Positions 9,978 through 17,640 of a stretch of DNA of 20,888 bases are shown in pieces. The stretch lies in NCBI GenBank assembly GCA_028687525.1, contig JAQTZX010000004.1, positions 1 to 20,888 on the forward strand. Direction: 5' to 3'. The translations under genes were made by a program, and so were the position numbers. The DNA comes from Candidatus Omnitrophota bacterium (GTDB lineage: Bacteria > Omnitrophota > Gorgyraeia > Gygaellales > Profunditerraquicolaceae). Numbering within the stretch: the first letter of the stretch is position 1; each line of letters opens with the position of its first letter. The notes below the pieces were generated by a model. The model saw only the letters and a list, made by a program, of their open reading frames with translations. It was not told the origin of the DNA and did no database searches.

Positions 9978-10460
9978 ATGAGGTGTACATTTTTAGCCGC
10001 CGGAACGGTAATGACCGTTTTTTTTTCCGCCGTAACCGTTTGGGCGGGGATCGTTATCAAGGCGGAAACAGATAGGACCGGAATGACCTTGGATGAAGTG
10101 GTAACGTGTAAATTCACGATTACTTCTTCCGACCGTCCTCTTCCTGTTCCCGTTTTCCCCGGTTTTGAAGGTTTTACGGTTTTATCTTCCGCACAATCTT
10201 CCACCACGATTTTTCAACAGGGGGCACAGGAGGTTTTTGTCGTGTATGCCTTTGTGCTCGCTCCCCGGAAGACCGGAGTATTGACCATTAATCCCGCTGT
10301 GCTTACCGTTGGTAAGGATATGTATTCTTCCGAAAGCATCGAGATCGAAGTGAAAGAGGGAGTGGGAAGGCGCATTTCCCCGGAGCCCCGCCAGGAGCCT
10401 CCGCTGTCCCTTCCTGAATCCGGACAGCCTGAATCGCAAGAGCCGAAATATATTCTTTAA
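9978..10460 (+). CDS. BatD-like single-domain exported protein
   Basis: The 160-residue product has a signal peptide (about 1-23, AVTVWA) followed by one immunoglobulin-like domain resembling the first repeat of BatD (aerotolerance protein): strand GIVIKAETDRTGMTLDEVVTCKF is followed by PVPVFPGFEGFTVLSSAQSS (57-76), a Tyr/Phe strand, then KTGVLTINPAVLTVGKDMYSS (about 98-118). Family BatD proteins carry several such domains and a C-terminal membrane helix (typically over 500 residues); here only one domain remains, followed by a proline-rich tail (PEPRQEPPLSLPESGQP). It may be a natural single-domain form or a truncation. No batA/B/C genes are adjacent. No clear SD precedes the ATG; recG starts 2 nt after its stop. 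Confidence 0.72.
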   Translation: MRCTFLAAGTVMTVFFSAVTVWAGIVIKAETDRTGMTLDEVVTCKFTITSSDRPLPVPVFPGFEGFTVLSSAQSSTTIFQQGAQEVFVVYAFVLAPRKTGVLTINPAVLTVGKDMYSSESIEIEVKEGVGRRISPEPRQEPPLSLPESGQPESQEPKYIL

Positions 10461-10462
10461 CC

Positions 10463-12559
10463 ATGCAGCAACTGCACGAAGTTCCCATACGGTTCATTAA
10501 AGGGATAGGCCCTAAACGGGCAAGCGTATTTGCCGGATACGGGATTCAGTCCGTGGAAGATATGCTGTATTATTTTCCCCGGCGTTATGAGGACCGGACC
10601 AGGTTTTCTTTGGTGGCCGACGCTAAAGAAGGGGTGATTCTTTCGTTAAAAGTAAAAATCCTGTCTCTGCGTGAACGTCGTTCATTCCGGAAACGGGGAT
10701 TCAGCATCATGGAGGTATTAACAGGGGATGAAAGCGGTGCGCTGGTGTGCGTATGGTTCAACCGGCCGTATTTAAAACAGTATTTTAAACCGGGTACGAA
10801 TCTGATTATCTACGGTAAGATAGAGCATTACGCGGGAAGATTACAGATGAGTGCTCCTGATTTCGAGATTGTGGAAGACGACGCGGGCGGTTCTGTTAAT
10901 ACCGGCAGGATAGTTCCTGTTTATTCTTTGCCCGAGGGGATATCCCAGCGTTACTTCCGTCGTCTTATCAAGGGCGTTCTGGATACCTATCTTTCGAAAA
11001 TAAACGAATTCCTGCCGTACGATGTTCGCGCGCGGCATAGCCTTTTGAATCTGGCTAAAAGTCTGCTTGAAATCCATTTTCCGGAAAATCCCGGGATACA
11101 GAAACAGGCGTATACCCGGCTTGCCTTTGAAGAGTTTTTTCTCTTTCAGATACCGCTTGTTTTAAGAAAATTATTCAGAAAAAAGGAGAGAAAGGGGATT
11201 TCGCAGGCCGTTGACGGAGATTTGACCGCCGCTTTTGCCGCTTCTTTGCCTTTTGCCCTGACTCCTGCCCAGAAACGGGTGATAGGAGAAATAAAAGCGG
11301 ATATGAAAAAGCCGGAAGTCATGCAGCGTTTGCTTCAGGGAGATGTGGGTTCGGGTAAGACAATTGTTGCCGTGTATGCCTCGGTCATGGCGGTACAGGG
11401 CGGGTATCAGGCGGTTTTTATCGTGCCTACGGAAATTCTGGCCAGGCAGCATTTCGAAAAAATAAGTTGTCAGTTGTCGGTTGCCGGTTGTCGGAAAAAG
11501 AAGATTGAAGTCGGTTTGTTGCTGGGTAGTTTAAAGGCGAAAGATAAAGAAAAAATTTATAGACAGATCCGCGAAGGGGATATAGATATCGTGATCGGGA
11601 CCCATGTCCTCCTGGGGGAAGGGATAAAATTCAAGAATCTGGGGCTGGTGGTGATTGACGAACAGCATAAATTTGGTGTAGAACAGCGGGCGCTCCTTAC
11701 CAGGAAAGGGTTTAATCCGGATATTCTGGTTATGACCGCTACACCCATACCCCGGACCCTGGCTTTTACCCTGTACGGTGATATGGATGTTTCGGTTATC
11801 GATGAACTTCCTCCCGGAAGGGGGCGTATTCAGACACTGAATTTTTCTGATCAGGAAAGAGAACGTGCTTATCAATTAGTCCGGGAACAGGTCAGGGCGG
11901 GCAACCAGGCGTATATTATCTATCCGGTTATAGAAGAATCGTTCGCTCTTGATATTGAGGGTGCAAGGACCATGTATGAACAGCTCAAGGAAAGCCGGTT
12001 TAAGGAGTTCAGGCTGGGGTTGGTCCACGGACGCTTGAAGCAGAAAGATCAGGATGAGATAATGCGCAGATTCAAGAATAAGGAACTGGATATACTGATA
12101 GCGACCACGGTATTGGAGGTGGGTATTGATATCCCCAGCGCTACGTGTATGGTGGTTGAGCATGCCGAGCGCTTCGGTTTGAGCCAGCTGCATCAACTCC
12201 GGGGCAGGGTAGGCAGAGGACAGAGAGATTCTTTTTGTATCCTTCTGGCGGAATCTCGCACCGAAACGGCACAGGCACGTATGCAGGCAATGGTGAAGTA
12301 CAGCGATGGTTTCCGTATCGCGGAAGAAGATCTTAAAATTCGCGGGCCGGGAGAGTTTTTCGGCGAGCGGCAGCACGGGTTAAGCGAATTGAGGATTGCT
12401 AACCCTTTGACCCAGATGCATCTTTTAAAGCGTTCGCGTGAAGAGGCGGTCAAACTGATCGGGGCAGATCCGTGTCTGGGAGCCCGGCAGAATCAGGCGT
12501 TAAAAGCTAAGTTGCTGCAAAGATTCCCGGAATATGAGAAGTTTGTGTTGGTAGGATAA
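10463..12559 (+). CDS. recG: ATP-dependent DNA helicase RecG
   Basis: Branch-migration and fork-remodelling helicase for DNA repair and recombination. The 698-residue length matches E. coli RecG (693). The N-terminal wedge region begins with the helix-hairpin-helix-like GIGPKRA (15-21) and YYFPRRYEDRT (37-47). Helicase motifs follow in order: Walker A GDVGSGKT (293-300), DEQH box (399-402, the RecG form), MTATPIPRTLA (424-434), VLEVGIDIPSA and LRGRVGRG (about 575-590). The C-terminus has the typical GPGEFFGERQHG segment. The ATG follows the BatD-like stop by 2 nt without an SD, suggesting translational coupling. A short low-complexity insert (QLSVAGCRKKK, about 336-346) lies between motifs I and II. 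Confidence 0.98.
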   Translation: MQQLHEVPIRFIKGIGPKRASVFAGYGIQSVEDMLYYFPRRYEDRTRFSLVADAKEGVILSLKVKILSLRERRSFRKRGFSIMEVLTGDESGALVCVWFNRPYLKQYFKPGTNLIIYGKIEHYAGRLQMSAPDFEIVEDDAGGSVNTGRIVPVYSLPEGISQRYFRRLIKGVLDTYLSKINEFLPYDVRARHSLLNLAKSLLEIHFPENPGIQKQAYTRLAFEEFFLFQIPLVLRKLFRKKERKGISQAVDGDLTAAFAASLPFALTPAQKRVIGEIKADMKKPEVMQRLLQGDVGSGKTIVAVYASVMAVQGGYQAVFIVPTEILARQHFEKISCQLSVAGCRKKKIEVGLLLGSLKAKDKEKIYRQIREGDIDIVIGTHVLLGEGIKFKNLGLVVIDEQHKFGVEQRALLTRKGFNPDILVMTATPIPRTLAFTLYGDMDVSVIDELPPGRGRIQTLNFSDQERERAYQLVREQVRAGNQAYIIYPVIEESFALDIEGARTMYEQLKESRFKEFRLGLVHGRLKQKDQDEIMRRFKNKELDILIATTVLEVGIDIPSATCMVVEHAERFGLSQLHQLRGRVGRGQRDSFCILLAESRTETAQARMQAMVKYSDGFRIAEEDLKIRGPGEFFGERQHGLSELRIANPLTQMHLLKRSREEAVKLIGADPCLGARQNQALKAKLLQRFPEYEKFVLVG

Positions 12560-12566
12560 CAATAAA

Positions 12567-12689
12567 GTTAATGATGGTTAATGGGGGTTAAAGAGAGTTA
12601 AAGGGGGTTAATGGGGAATCCGGTTTTAACCTCCTTTAACAAGAGTGTTGTTAGACATTCATCATTAACCTTCTTTAACCATCATTAAC
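12567..12689. repeat. Phased GTTAA/TTAAC inverted array
   Basis: GTTAA begins at 12567, 12577, 12587, 12597 and 12607, an exact 10-bp period. TTAAC begins at 12626, 12636, 12665, 12675 and 12685, also at 10-bp steps apart from one gap. The outermost arms, 12567-12581 and 12675-12689, are a perfect 15-bp inverted repeat, and AAAGGGGGTTAA pairs with TTAACCTCCTTT near the centre with one mismatch. It fills the recG-rsmD gap (140 nt). It can form a long hairpin or present sites on one face of the DNA helix; role unknown. Confidence 0.8.
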
Positions 12690-12699
12690 CTGATCATTT

Positions 12700-13269
12700 A
12701 TGCGGATTATTTCAGGTAAATTTAAAGGTCGCATTATTTCTGCTCCGAAGCACATCCGTCCCACGCAGGATAATGTGAAAAAAGGGCTTTTTGACATCCT
12801 GGGGGATATGCGGGATGGGGTTTTTCTGGAACTTTTTGCCGGATCAGGAAGTGTAGGCATAGAGGCTCTTTCTTTGGGCGCCCGGGAAGCGGTTTTTGTG
12901 GAGCAGGATCGGCTGTGTGTAAATAAGCTTAAAGAGAACCTTTCTTTGCTGGGTCTTCATAACGAAATGGTCATTCCGGGGGAGTCTTCGCGCGTGGTGG
13001 TGAGTTTAAGCCTGAAAGGGAGGGTTTTTGACGTTATTTTCCTCGATCCGCCTTATTATAAGGATATGGCAAAAAAAACCTTGCAAATGTTGGATGCGTA
13101 TGATATATTAGGCGCTCGTGGTTTCATAGTTGTACAGCATTTTAAAAAGGATATCATGCCTGTAAACACGGGGAAACTGGCTTTGTTCAGACAGGTAAAA
13201 TACGGGGATACCGTATTATCTTTTTACAAAAAACATGCGCCAAAAAGCGATTTATCCGGGAACTTTTGA
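12700..13269 (+). CDS. rsmD: 16S rRNA (guanine(966)-N(2))-methyltransferase RsmD
   Basis: Methylates G966 of 16S rRNA using S-adenosylmethionine. The 189 residues show the RsmD pattern: MRIISGKFKGR start, RPTQDNVKKGLFDIL (20-34), SAM-binding motif I LELFAGSGSVGIEA (43-56), acidic residue E68 for the SAM ribose, and the catalytic LDPPY (115-119). Length fits the family (about 190-200). No SD is seen; a large phased repeat array ends 11 nt before the ATG, so initiation may depend on RNA structure or coupling to recG. The 3' end overlaps coaD by 35 nt, a conserved rsmD-coaD neighbourhood in many bacteria. Confidence 0.96.
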   Translation: MRIISGKFKGRIISAPKHIRPTQDNVKKGLFDILGDMRDGVFLELFAGSGSVGIEALSLGAREAVFVEQDRLCVNKLKENLSLLGLHNEMVIPGESSRVVVSLSLKGRVFDVIFLDPPYYKDMAKKTLQMLDAYDILGARGFIVVQHFKKDIMPVNTGKLALFRQVKYGDTVLSFYKKHAPKSDLSGNF

Positions 13270-13723
13270 TCCGGTTACCTATGGGCATATCGACCTTATA
13301 AAGAGAGCCCAGGAGATATTTTCGGAAATCACTGTGGCAGTAGCTTATAATCCGTATAAAGAACCTCTTTTCAGCGTCCGTGAGAGGATACAGATGTTAA
13401 AACAGGCTACCGACGGTATAGATGGGGTGATCGTTGACAGCTTTCACGGCCTGGTGATTGATTATGCGCACAGAAAGAAGGCAAGAGTACTGGTGCGCGG
13501 TTTACGCATGATATCTGATTTTGAATACGAATTTCAGATGGCCTTGACTAACCGGAAACTTGCCGGTGATGTGGAAACCATATTCCTGATGCCGCATGAG
13601 TCTTATAGTTATATATCTTCAAAACTTCTTAAGGAAGCCGCATTACTTGGCGCGGATTTATCCAGTTTTGTCCCGGATTTTGTGGAAAAAGAGATAAAGA
13701 GGAAATTACGCCACGGGAAATGA
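13235..13723 (+). CDS. coaD: Phosphopantetheine adenylyltransferase
   Basis: Transfers AMP from ATP to 4'-phosphopantetheine, giving dephospho-CoA, the penultimate step of coenzyme A synthesis. 162 residues, the standard length. Visible motifs: nucleotidyltransferase GTFDPVTYGH (9-18) with the T/HxGH signature, RGLR (88-91), and YSYISSKLLKE (124-134), equivalent to the ISSS substrate loop. The ATG lies inside the end of rsmD (35-nt overlap) with no SD, so translation probably depends on rsmD. Its stop overlaps the next start (ATGA). CoA feeds acyl-carrier-protein loading and malonyl-CoA supply for the fab genes downstream. Confidence 0.97.
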   Translation: MRQKAIYPGTFDPVTYGHIDLIKRAQEIFSEITVAVAYNPYKEPLFSVRERIQMLKQATDGIDGVIVDSFHGLVIDYAHRKKARVLVRGLRMISDFEYEFQMALTNRKLAGDVETIFLMPHESYSYISSKLLKEAALLGADLSSFVPDFVEKEIKRKLRHGK

Positions 13724-14127
13724 AGATAAACACGGAACATATCCCGGCAGAAGGCTGTATTTTGACTGAAACGGTTCCCGGGGGAGCTTTCGACTTGGAT
13801 ACGGACATGATTAAGTTCTCCGAACCGGTCTATCTGGAAGCGGAGGTATCCAGGATTTGTAATGCGGTCACCGTGGAAATGTCTTTGAAAACCGTCATCC
13901 GGTTCGTTTGCAGCCGGTGCCTTGAGGAATTCAGGCTTGACCTGGAGAAAAACTTCCGGCTTAATTATCAAAGTGATAAGTCGCATCCTATTCTTGAGCT
14001 TGATGGGGATATACGGGAAGAAATAATTCTCGATTACCCGATCAATCCTCTGTGTAAGCAGGATTGCCGGGGGTTATGCGTGAAGTGCGGAGAGAATATT
14101 AATAGAGGTTTGTGCACTTGCAGATAG
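13720..14127 (+). CDS. yceD: YceD family (DUF177) 23S rRNA accumulation protein
   Basis: 135 residues of the DUF177/YceD family, which in E. coli supports 23S rRNA accumulation and typically sits directly before rpmF, as here. Cysteine pairs fit a metal-binding form: CSRC (64-67), then CKQDCRGLC-VKC (112-123) and CTC (132-134); the GLCxxCGxxxN(x)GxC signature closes the protein. The start codon overlaps the coaD stop by four bases (ATGA), indicating coupling. Given the 23S intron in this genome, a role of YceD in 23S maturation would be interesting but is speculative. Confidence 0.9.
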   Translation: MKINTEHIPAEGCILTETVPGGAFDLDTDMIKFSEPVYLEAEVSRICNAVTVEMSLKTVIRFVCSRCLEEFRLDLEKNFRLNYQSDKSHPILELDGDIREEIILDYPINPLCKQDCRGLCVKCGENINRGLCTCR

Positions 14128-14159
14128 TTGAACATGCACCTGATTCCGGTTATTCCGGG

Positions 14160-14207
14160 ACCAGGCGTTCTTTTAGAGTTCATAGAGCGTTAGAATTCGC
14201 GCCTGGT
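14160..14207 (+). promoter_or_regulatory. Inverted repeat upstream of rpmF
   Basis: ACCAGGCG (14160-14167) and CGCCTGGT (14200-14207) flank a 32-nt loop in the 124-nt yceD-rpmF gap, followed by the rpmF ribosome binding site at about 14240. It might be a leader structure for L32 synthesis or an attenuator without T-run. No known leader family was recognised. Confidence 0.35.
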
Positions 14208-14251
14208 ATCGTTGAAGGGTGCGTTTTTAAAACATCAGGAAGGAGATAAAC

Positions 14252-14458
14252 GTGGCACTACCAAAAAAACGACATTCTAAACAAAGAGGGAGAAAACGCC
14301 GGACGCATTGGAAGGTAAAACTTGATAATCTTGCCGAATGTCCTCAGTGTAAACAGCCTAAATTGCTGCATCGGGTCTGTACGATATGCGGTTATTATGA
14401 CGGCAGACAGGTACTTGAGACCAAAACCAAAGATAAGAAGAAAAAAGAAAAAGCTTAG
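14252..14458 (+). CDS. rpmF: Large ribosomal subunit protein bL32
   Basis: Structural protein of the 50S subunit. 68 residues; begins ALPKKRHSKQRGRKRRTHW, the typical basic N-terminus. It is the zinc-ribbon (C+) form: CPQC (30-33) and CTIC (43-46). The start is GTG, preceded by AGGAAGGAGAT with good spacing. The lysine-rich tail (KTKDKKKKEKA) is longer than in many bL32. The position between yceD and plsX is a classic conserved arrangement linking ribosome assembly and lipid synthesis. Confidence 0.96.
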   Translation: MALPKKRHSKQRGRKRRTHWKVKLDNLAECPQCKQPKLLHRVCTICGYYDGRQVLETKTKDKKKKEKA

Positions 14459-14481
14459 AAATACAACCCGGGCCGACTTTC

Positions 14482-15468
14482 ATGAAAATAATAGTAGATG
14501 CTATGGGGGGTGATCATGCCCCCGAAGTGGTTATAGCCGGCACAATAGCCGCGGTACGGGAGTACGGTACGGATGTGGTTTTAGTAGGGGATGAGGCGAG
14601 GATCAAAACTCTGTTGCACCGGGCAAAGTATTCGGGAGACAAGATAGGGGTTCATAATGCCGAGGATGTTATTCAGATGTGCGAGTCTCCGGCGCTTAGT
14701 GTCAGGAGGAAGCGGAATTCCTCTATTGTGGTCGGTTTGAACCTTGTGCGTGACGGTACGGGAGACGCTTTTTTCAGCGCGGGGAATACCGGGGCCGTTG
14801 TTTGCGCGGGGACTCTCAGCCTGGGGTTATTGCCCGGGATCGAACGGCCGGGTATCGCTTTGATTTTACCGACCCTCAAGGGGATAGCCCTTATTATCGA
14901 TGTGGGAGCAAATATCGATCCCAAGCCTGTGCAACTGGTGCAATACGGGATCATGGCGGACGCGTATTCACGGTATATCCTCAACCGTGCCGATCCCAGG
15001 GTAGGATTGTTGAATATCGGCGAAGAGGCGGGAAAAGGCACGGATTTCTTTAAGGAGACCCACGAACTTTTTCAAAAGAGCCATCTGAAGTTTATCGGTA
15101 ATGTCGAGGGGAGAGACCTTTATTCCGGGAAAAGCGATATTATCGTTTGTGACGGCTTTGTCGGGAACGTGGCTTTAAAAGTCTCCGAAAGCCTTGCCGA
15201 GTCTCTGCAAATATTTCTAAAAAAGCATATCAAAAGCAGTATATGGAGTATCTTGGGGTATCTTTTAATGAGGGGGAGTCTGAAATCTTTCAGGAAAGAG
15301 ATAGATTATTCCGAATATGGCGGCGCGCCGTTATTGGGTGTTAACGGGGTTGTCATCATCGGCCATGGGCGTTCGAACGCTAATGCCGTCAAGAACGCTA
15401 TCCGGGTGGCACAGGAAGAGGTTGAACGTAAATTTAATGAGAAGATCCTGGAAGCGTTGAGAAAATAG
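14482..15468 (+). CDS. plsX: Phosphate acyltransferase PlsX
   Basis: Converts acyl-ACP and phosphate to acyl-phosphate, the acyl donor for PlsY in phosphatidic acid synthesis; a peripheral membrane enzyme. 328 residues (family about 330-350). Hallmarks: IVDAMGGDHAP (4-14), FFSAGNTGA (97-105), DVGANIDPKP (140-149), NIGEEAGKG (178-186), CDGFVGNVALK and the C-terminal GGAPLLGVNGVVIIGHG. It starts 23 nt after rpmF without a clear SD. FabH normally follows plsX in this gene cluster but here fabD comes next. Confidence 0.97.
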   Translation: MKIIVDAMGGDHAPEVVIAGTIAAVREYGTDVVLVGDEARIKTLLHRAKYSGDKIGVHNAEDVIQMCESPALSVRRKRNSSIVVGLNLVRDGTGDAFFSAGNTGAVVCAGTLSLGLLPGIERPGIALILPTLKGIALIIDVGANIDPKPVQLVQYGIMADAYSRYILNRADPRVGLLNIGEEAGKGTDFFKETHELFQKSHLKFIGNVEGRDLYSGKSDIIVCDGFVGNVALKVSESLAESLQIFLKKHIKSSIWSILGYLLMRGSLKSFRKEIDYSEYGGAPLLGVNGVVIIGHGRSNANAVKNAIRVAQEEVERKFNEKILEALRK

Positions 15469-15482
15469 AGGTGCGCAATACA

Positions 15483-16424
15483 ATGGATCGATGCGGATAT
15501 TTATTTGCCGGGCAGGGCGCGCAATATGTGGGAATGGGGAAAGATCTTTACGAAACTTTTCGGGAAAGCAAAGATGTTTTCGATAAGGCGGATGCGGTAC
15601 TGGGATTTTCTTTATCCGAACTTTGCTTTGAAGGCCCAATCGAGGAATTGACCCAGACCCGGAATTGTCAGCCGGCAGTCCTGACCGTCAGTATAGCAGC
15701 CTGGGAGGCGTTTAAGGCGGCCGCGCGGCATCGAATATCTCCCGGTTCGTTTTCCGCCGGTTTAAGCCTGGGGGAATATTCCGCTTTGGTTTCCGCGCAG
15801 GCGGTTACTTTCGAGGATGCCGTGCATTTGGTAAGGATCAGGGGGGAATTTATGGAAGAGGAAGCCATCAAGAACCCCGGTAAGATGCTTTCTATTATAG
15901 GCCTTGATTTGGAAAAGGTGAAAGAGACCTGTAAGATTACGGGAACGGAGATAGCCAATATCAATTGTCCCTGCCAGGTGGTTATTTCGGGAGGAATAGA
16001 TGAGATAAAGAAAGCGGGGAAGCTTGCCGGTGAAATGGGAGCAAAACGGACTATCCTCCTTGAAGTAAGCGGGGCGTTTCATTCTTCTTACATGAAAAAT
16101 GCTTCAGTCAGGATATCAAAAGAAATCGATAAAATAAAATTTTCCGAGCCGGTAATTCCCGTTATCAGCAATGTGACCGCTATTCCGTTTTCTTCAGCAG
16201 GGGAGATCAGGGAGAATCTGGTTAAACAGGTTTATTCCAGTGTCCTTTGGGAAGCTTCCCTGAAGTTCATGCTTTCCAGCAATATACGCAGGTTTTTCGA
16301 ATTTGGTCCGGGAAAGGTATTGAAAGGGTTGATGCGTTATACTGATCCCGAAGCGCAGGTGGTGAATATGGAGAAAAAACAGGATATTGATAAACTAAGA
16401 ATGGGGGAATCTGATGCGGTTTAA
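15483..16424 (+). CDS. fabD: Malonyl-CoA:ACP transacylase
   Basis: Loads malonyl groups onto acyl carrier protein. I choose the ATG at 15483 because GAGGTG at 15468-15473 is at SD distance; the GTG within that site at 15471 is an alternative adding four residues. 313 residues. Motifs: LFAGQGAQ near the N-terminus, nucleophile Ser95 in AGLSLGEYSAL, and catalytic His200 in SGAFHSSYM, then FEFGPGKVLKGL near the C-terminus. The elbow reads GLSLG instead of the common GHSLG, so the residue before the nucleophile is Leu. It follows plsX by 14 nt and overlaps fabG by 11 nt. Confidence 0.96.
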   Translation: MDRCGYLFAGQGAQYVGMGKDLYETFRESKDVFDKADAVLGFSLSELCFEGPIEELTQTRNCQPAVLTVSIAAWEAFKAAARHRISPGSFSAGLSLGEYSALVSAQAVTFEDAVHLVRIRGEFMEEEAIKNPGKMLSIIGLDLEKVKETCKITGTEIANINCPCQVVISGGIDEIKKAGKLAGEMGAKRTILLEVSGAFHSSYMKNASVRISKEIDKIKFSEPVIPVISNVTAIPFSSAGEIRENLVKQVYSSVLWEASLKFMLSSNIRRFFEFGPGKVLKGLMRYTDPEAQVVNMEKKQDIDKLRMGESDAV

Positions 16425-17157
16425 GGATAAGGTGGTTTTGGTTACCGGGGGCGCCCGGGGAATAGGGCGCGCGATAGCTCTTTTGTTTGCTCAAGAAGGG
16501 GCGGATGCGGTTATATGGGACGTGAACGAACAGGAATCCGGAAAAACGTGCGCGGATATAGAGGCTTTAGGCAGGAAATCCCTGGCCATGCAGGTAGATG
16601 TTACCAATTACAAGGAGGTTGAGGGATCGGTAAACAAAATTCTTGACAAATTCGCTAAGGTTGATATATTAGTTAACAACGCCGGCATCACCAGGGATGG
16701 TTTGCTCCTGCGGATGAATGAAGCGGATTGGGATGCGGTCCTGAACGTAAACCTTAAAGGGCCCTTCAATTGTACCAAAGCCGTTTCCAAGGTGATGATA
16801 AAGCAGCGTTCAGGAAAGATCGTTAATATTGCTTCTATAATAGGAATTATCGGCAACGCCGGCCAGGCAAATTATGCCGCTTCAAAAGGCGGGATTATAG
16901 CTTTTACCAAAACCGCCGCGCGGGAACTGGCGGCGCGTAATATAACAGTGAATGCGGTTGCGCCGGGTTTTATACAGACGGAAATGACCGCAAAGCTTTC
17001 AGAGGAGATACGGAATAAAATGCAGGCGCAGATACCTCTCGGGAAGCTGGGCGAGCCTATAGATGTGGCACAGGCCTGTTTGTTTCTGGCTTCAAAAGAC
17101 GCTGATTACATAACAGGGCAAACGATAGTAGTGGACGGTGGAATGGTAATGGTTTAA
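16414..17157 (+). CDS. fabG: 3-oxoacyl-ACP reductase
   Basis: NADPH-dependent reduction of 3-oxoacyl-ACP in each elongation cycle. 247 residues, a classical short-chain dehydrogenase: nucleotide-binding TGGARGIG (11-18), NNAG (88-91), and the catalytic triad Ser141, Tyr154, Lys158 in NIASIIG and ANYAASKGG. The C-terminus (ADYITGQTIVVDGGMVMV) is the typical FabG end. The ATG overlaps the fabD stop region by 11 nt with GGGGGA upstream. Genome position next to fabD and acpP makes the FabG assignment firmer than for a generic SDR. Confidence 0.97.
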   Translation: MRFKDKVVLVTGGARGIGRAIALLFAQEGADAVIWDVNEQESGKTCADIEALGRKSLAMQVDVTNYKEVEGSVNKILDKFAKVDILVNNAGITRDGLLLRMNEADWDAVLNVNLKGPFNCTKAVSKVMIKQRSGKIVNIASIIGIIGNAGQANYAASKGGIIAFTKTAARELAARNITVNAVAPGFIQTEMTAKLSEEIRNKMQAQIPLGKLGEPIDVAQACLFLASKDADYITGQTIVVDGGMVMV

Positions 17158-17228
17158 ACCAGTAGCGCGCAAATCCGGGAACGGGAAGTGAGAAGAGCGC
17201 CGCGCACGGTAATAAAGGAGGAAAAAGA

Positions 17229-17468
17229 ATGGCAGTTCAAGAGAAGGTTAAATCAATAATAGCTGAACAACTTGGTGTGAAACCGGAGGAAGTGACCCAG
17301 GAAGCATCGTTTGTCGATGATCTCGGTGCTGATTCTTTGGATACGGTTGAGCTGGTCATGGCGTTTGAGGAAGAGTTCGGTATTGAGATCCCGGATGAGG
17401 ATGCCGAAAAGATCACCACTGTCGGAGAGGCAGTAAAATATATTGAAGATAAGACTGCCGGTAAGTGA
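17229..17468 (+). CDS. acpP: Acyl carrier protein
   Basis: Carries growing acyl chains on a 4'-phosphopantetheine attached to Ser36 in GADSLDTVEL (33-42). 79 residues, strongly acidic, family-typical length. The best Shine-Dalgarno in the window precedes it (AAAGGAGG, 8-nt spacing), fitting the high expression of ACP. A 71-nt gap separates it from fabG. It is followed by a strong terminator, so fabF downstream is probably not on the same transcript, unlike in many acpP-fabF pairs. Confidence 0.98.
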   Translation: MAVQEKVKSIIAEQLGVKPEEVTQEASFVDDLGADSLDTVELVMAFEEEFGIEIPDEDAEKITTVGEAVKYIEDKTAGK

Positions 17469-17500
17469 TTGTGTAAAATATAAATACTGCAGGACATCCT

Positions 17501-17540
17501 ACCCCCCCCTAAGCAAGAACGAGAGAAGGGGGGGGTTTTT
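17501..17540 (+). terminator. Rho-independent terminator after acpP
   Basis: A C8 run (17502-17509) pairs with a G8 run (17528-17535), extended by A17501-T17536, and ends in T5. The all-GC 8-bp stem with an 18-nt loop is unusual and the homopolymers could be miscounted by sequencing, but the hairpin and T-run placement 33 nt after acpP fit a terminator. Confidence 0.8.
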
Positions 17541-17640
17541 AACTTACAGTCTGTTAAAAAGCCCGTGCGCGGCGTATAGCCGGTGCATGCGCGCGTACCA
17601 AATTTTCTTATAAGTTTTGATGTGTGCGGTCTCGTGCGTG

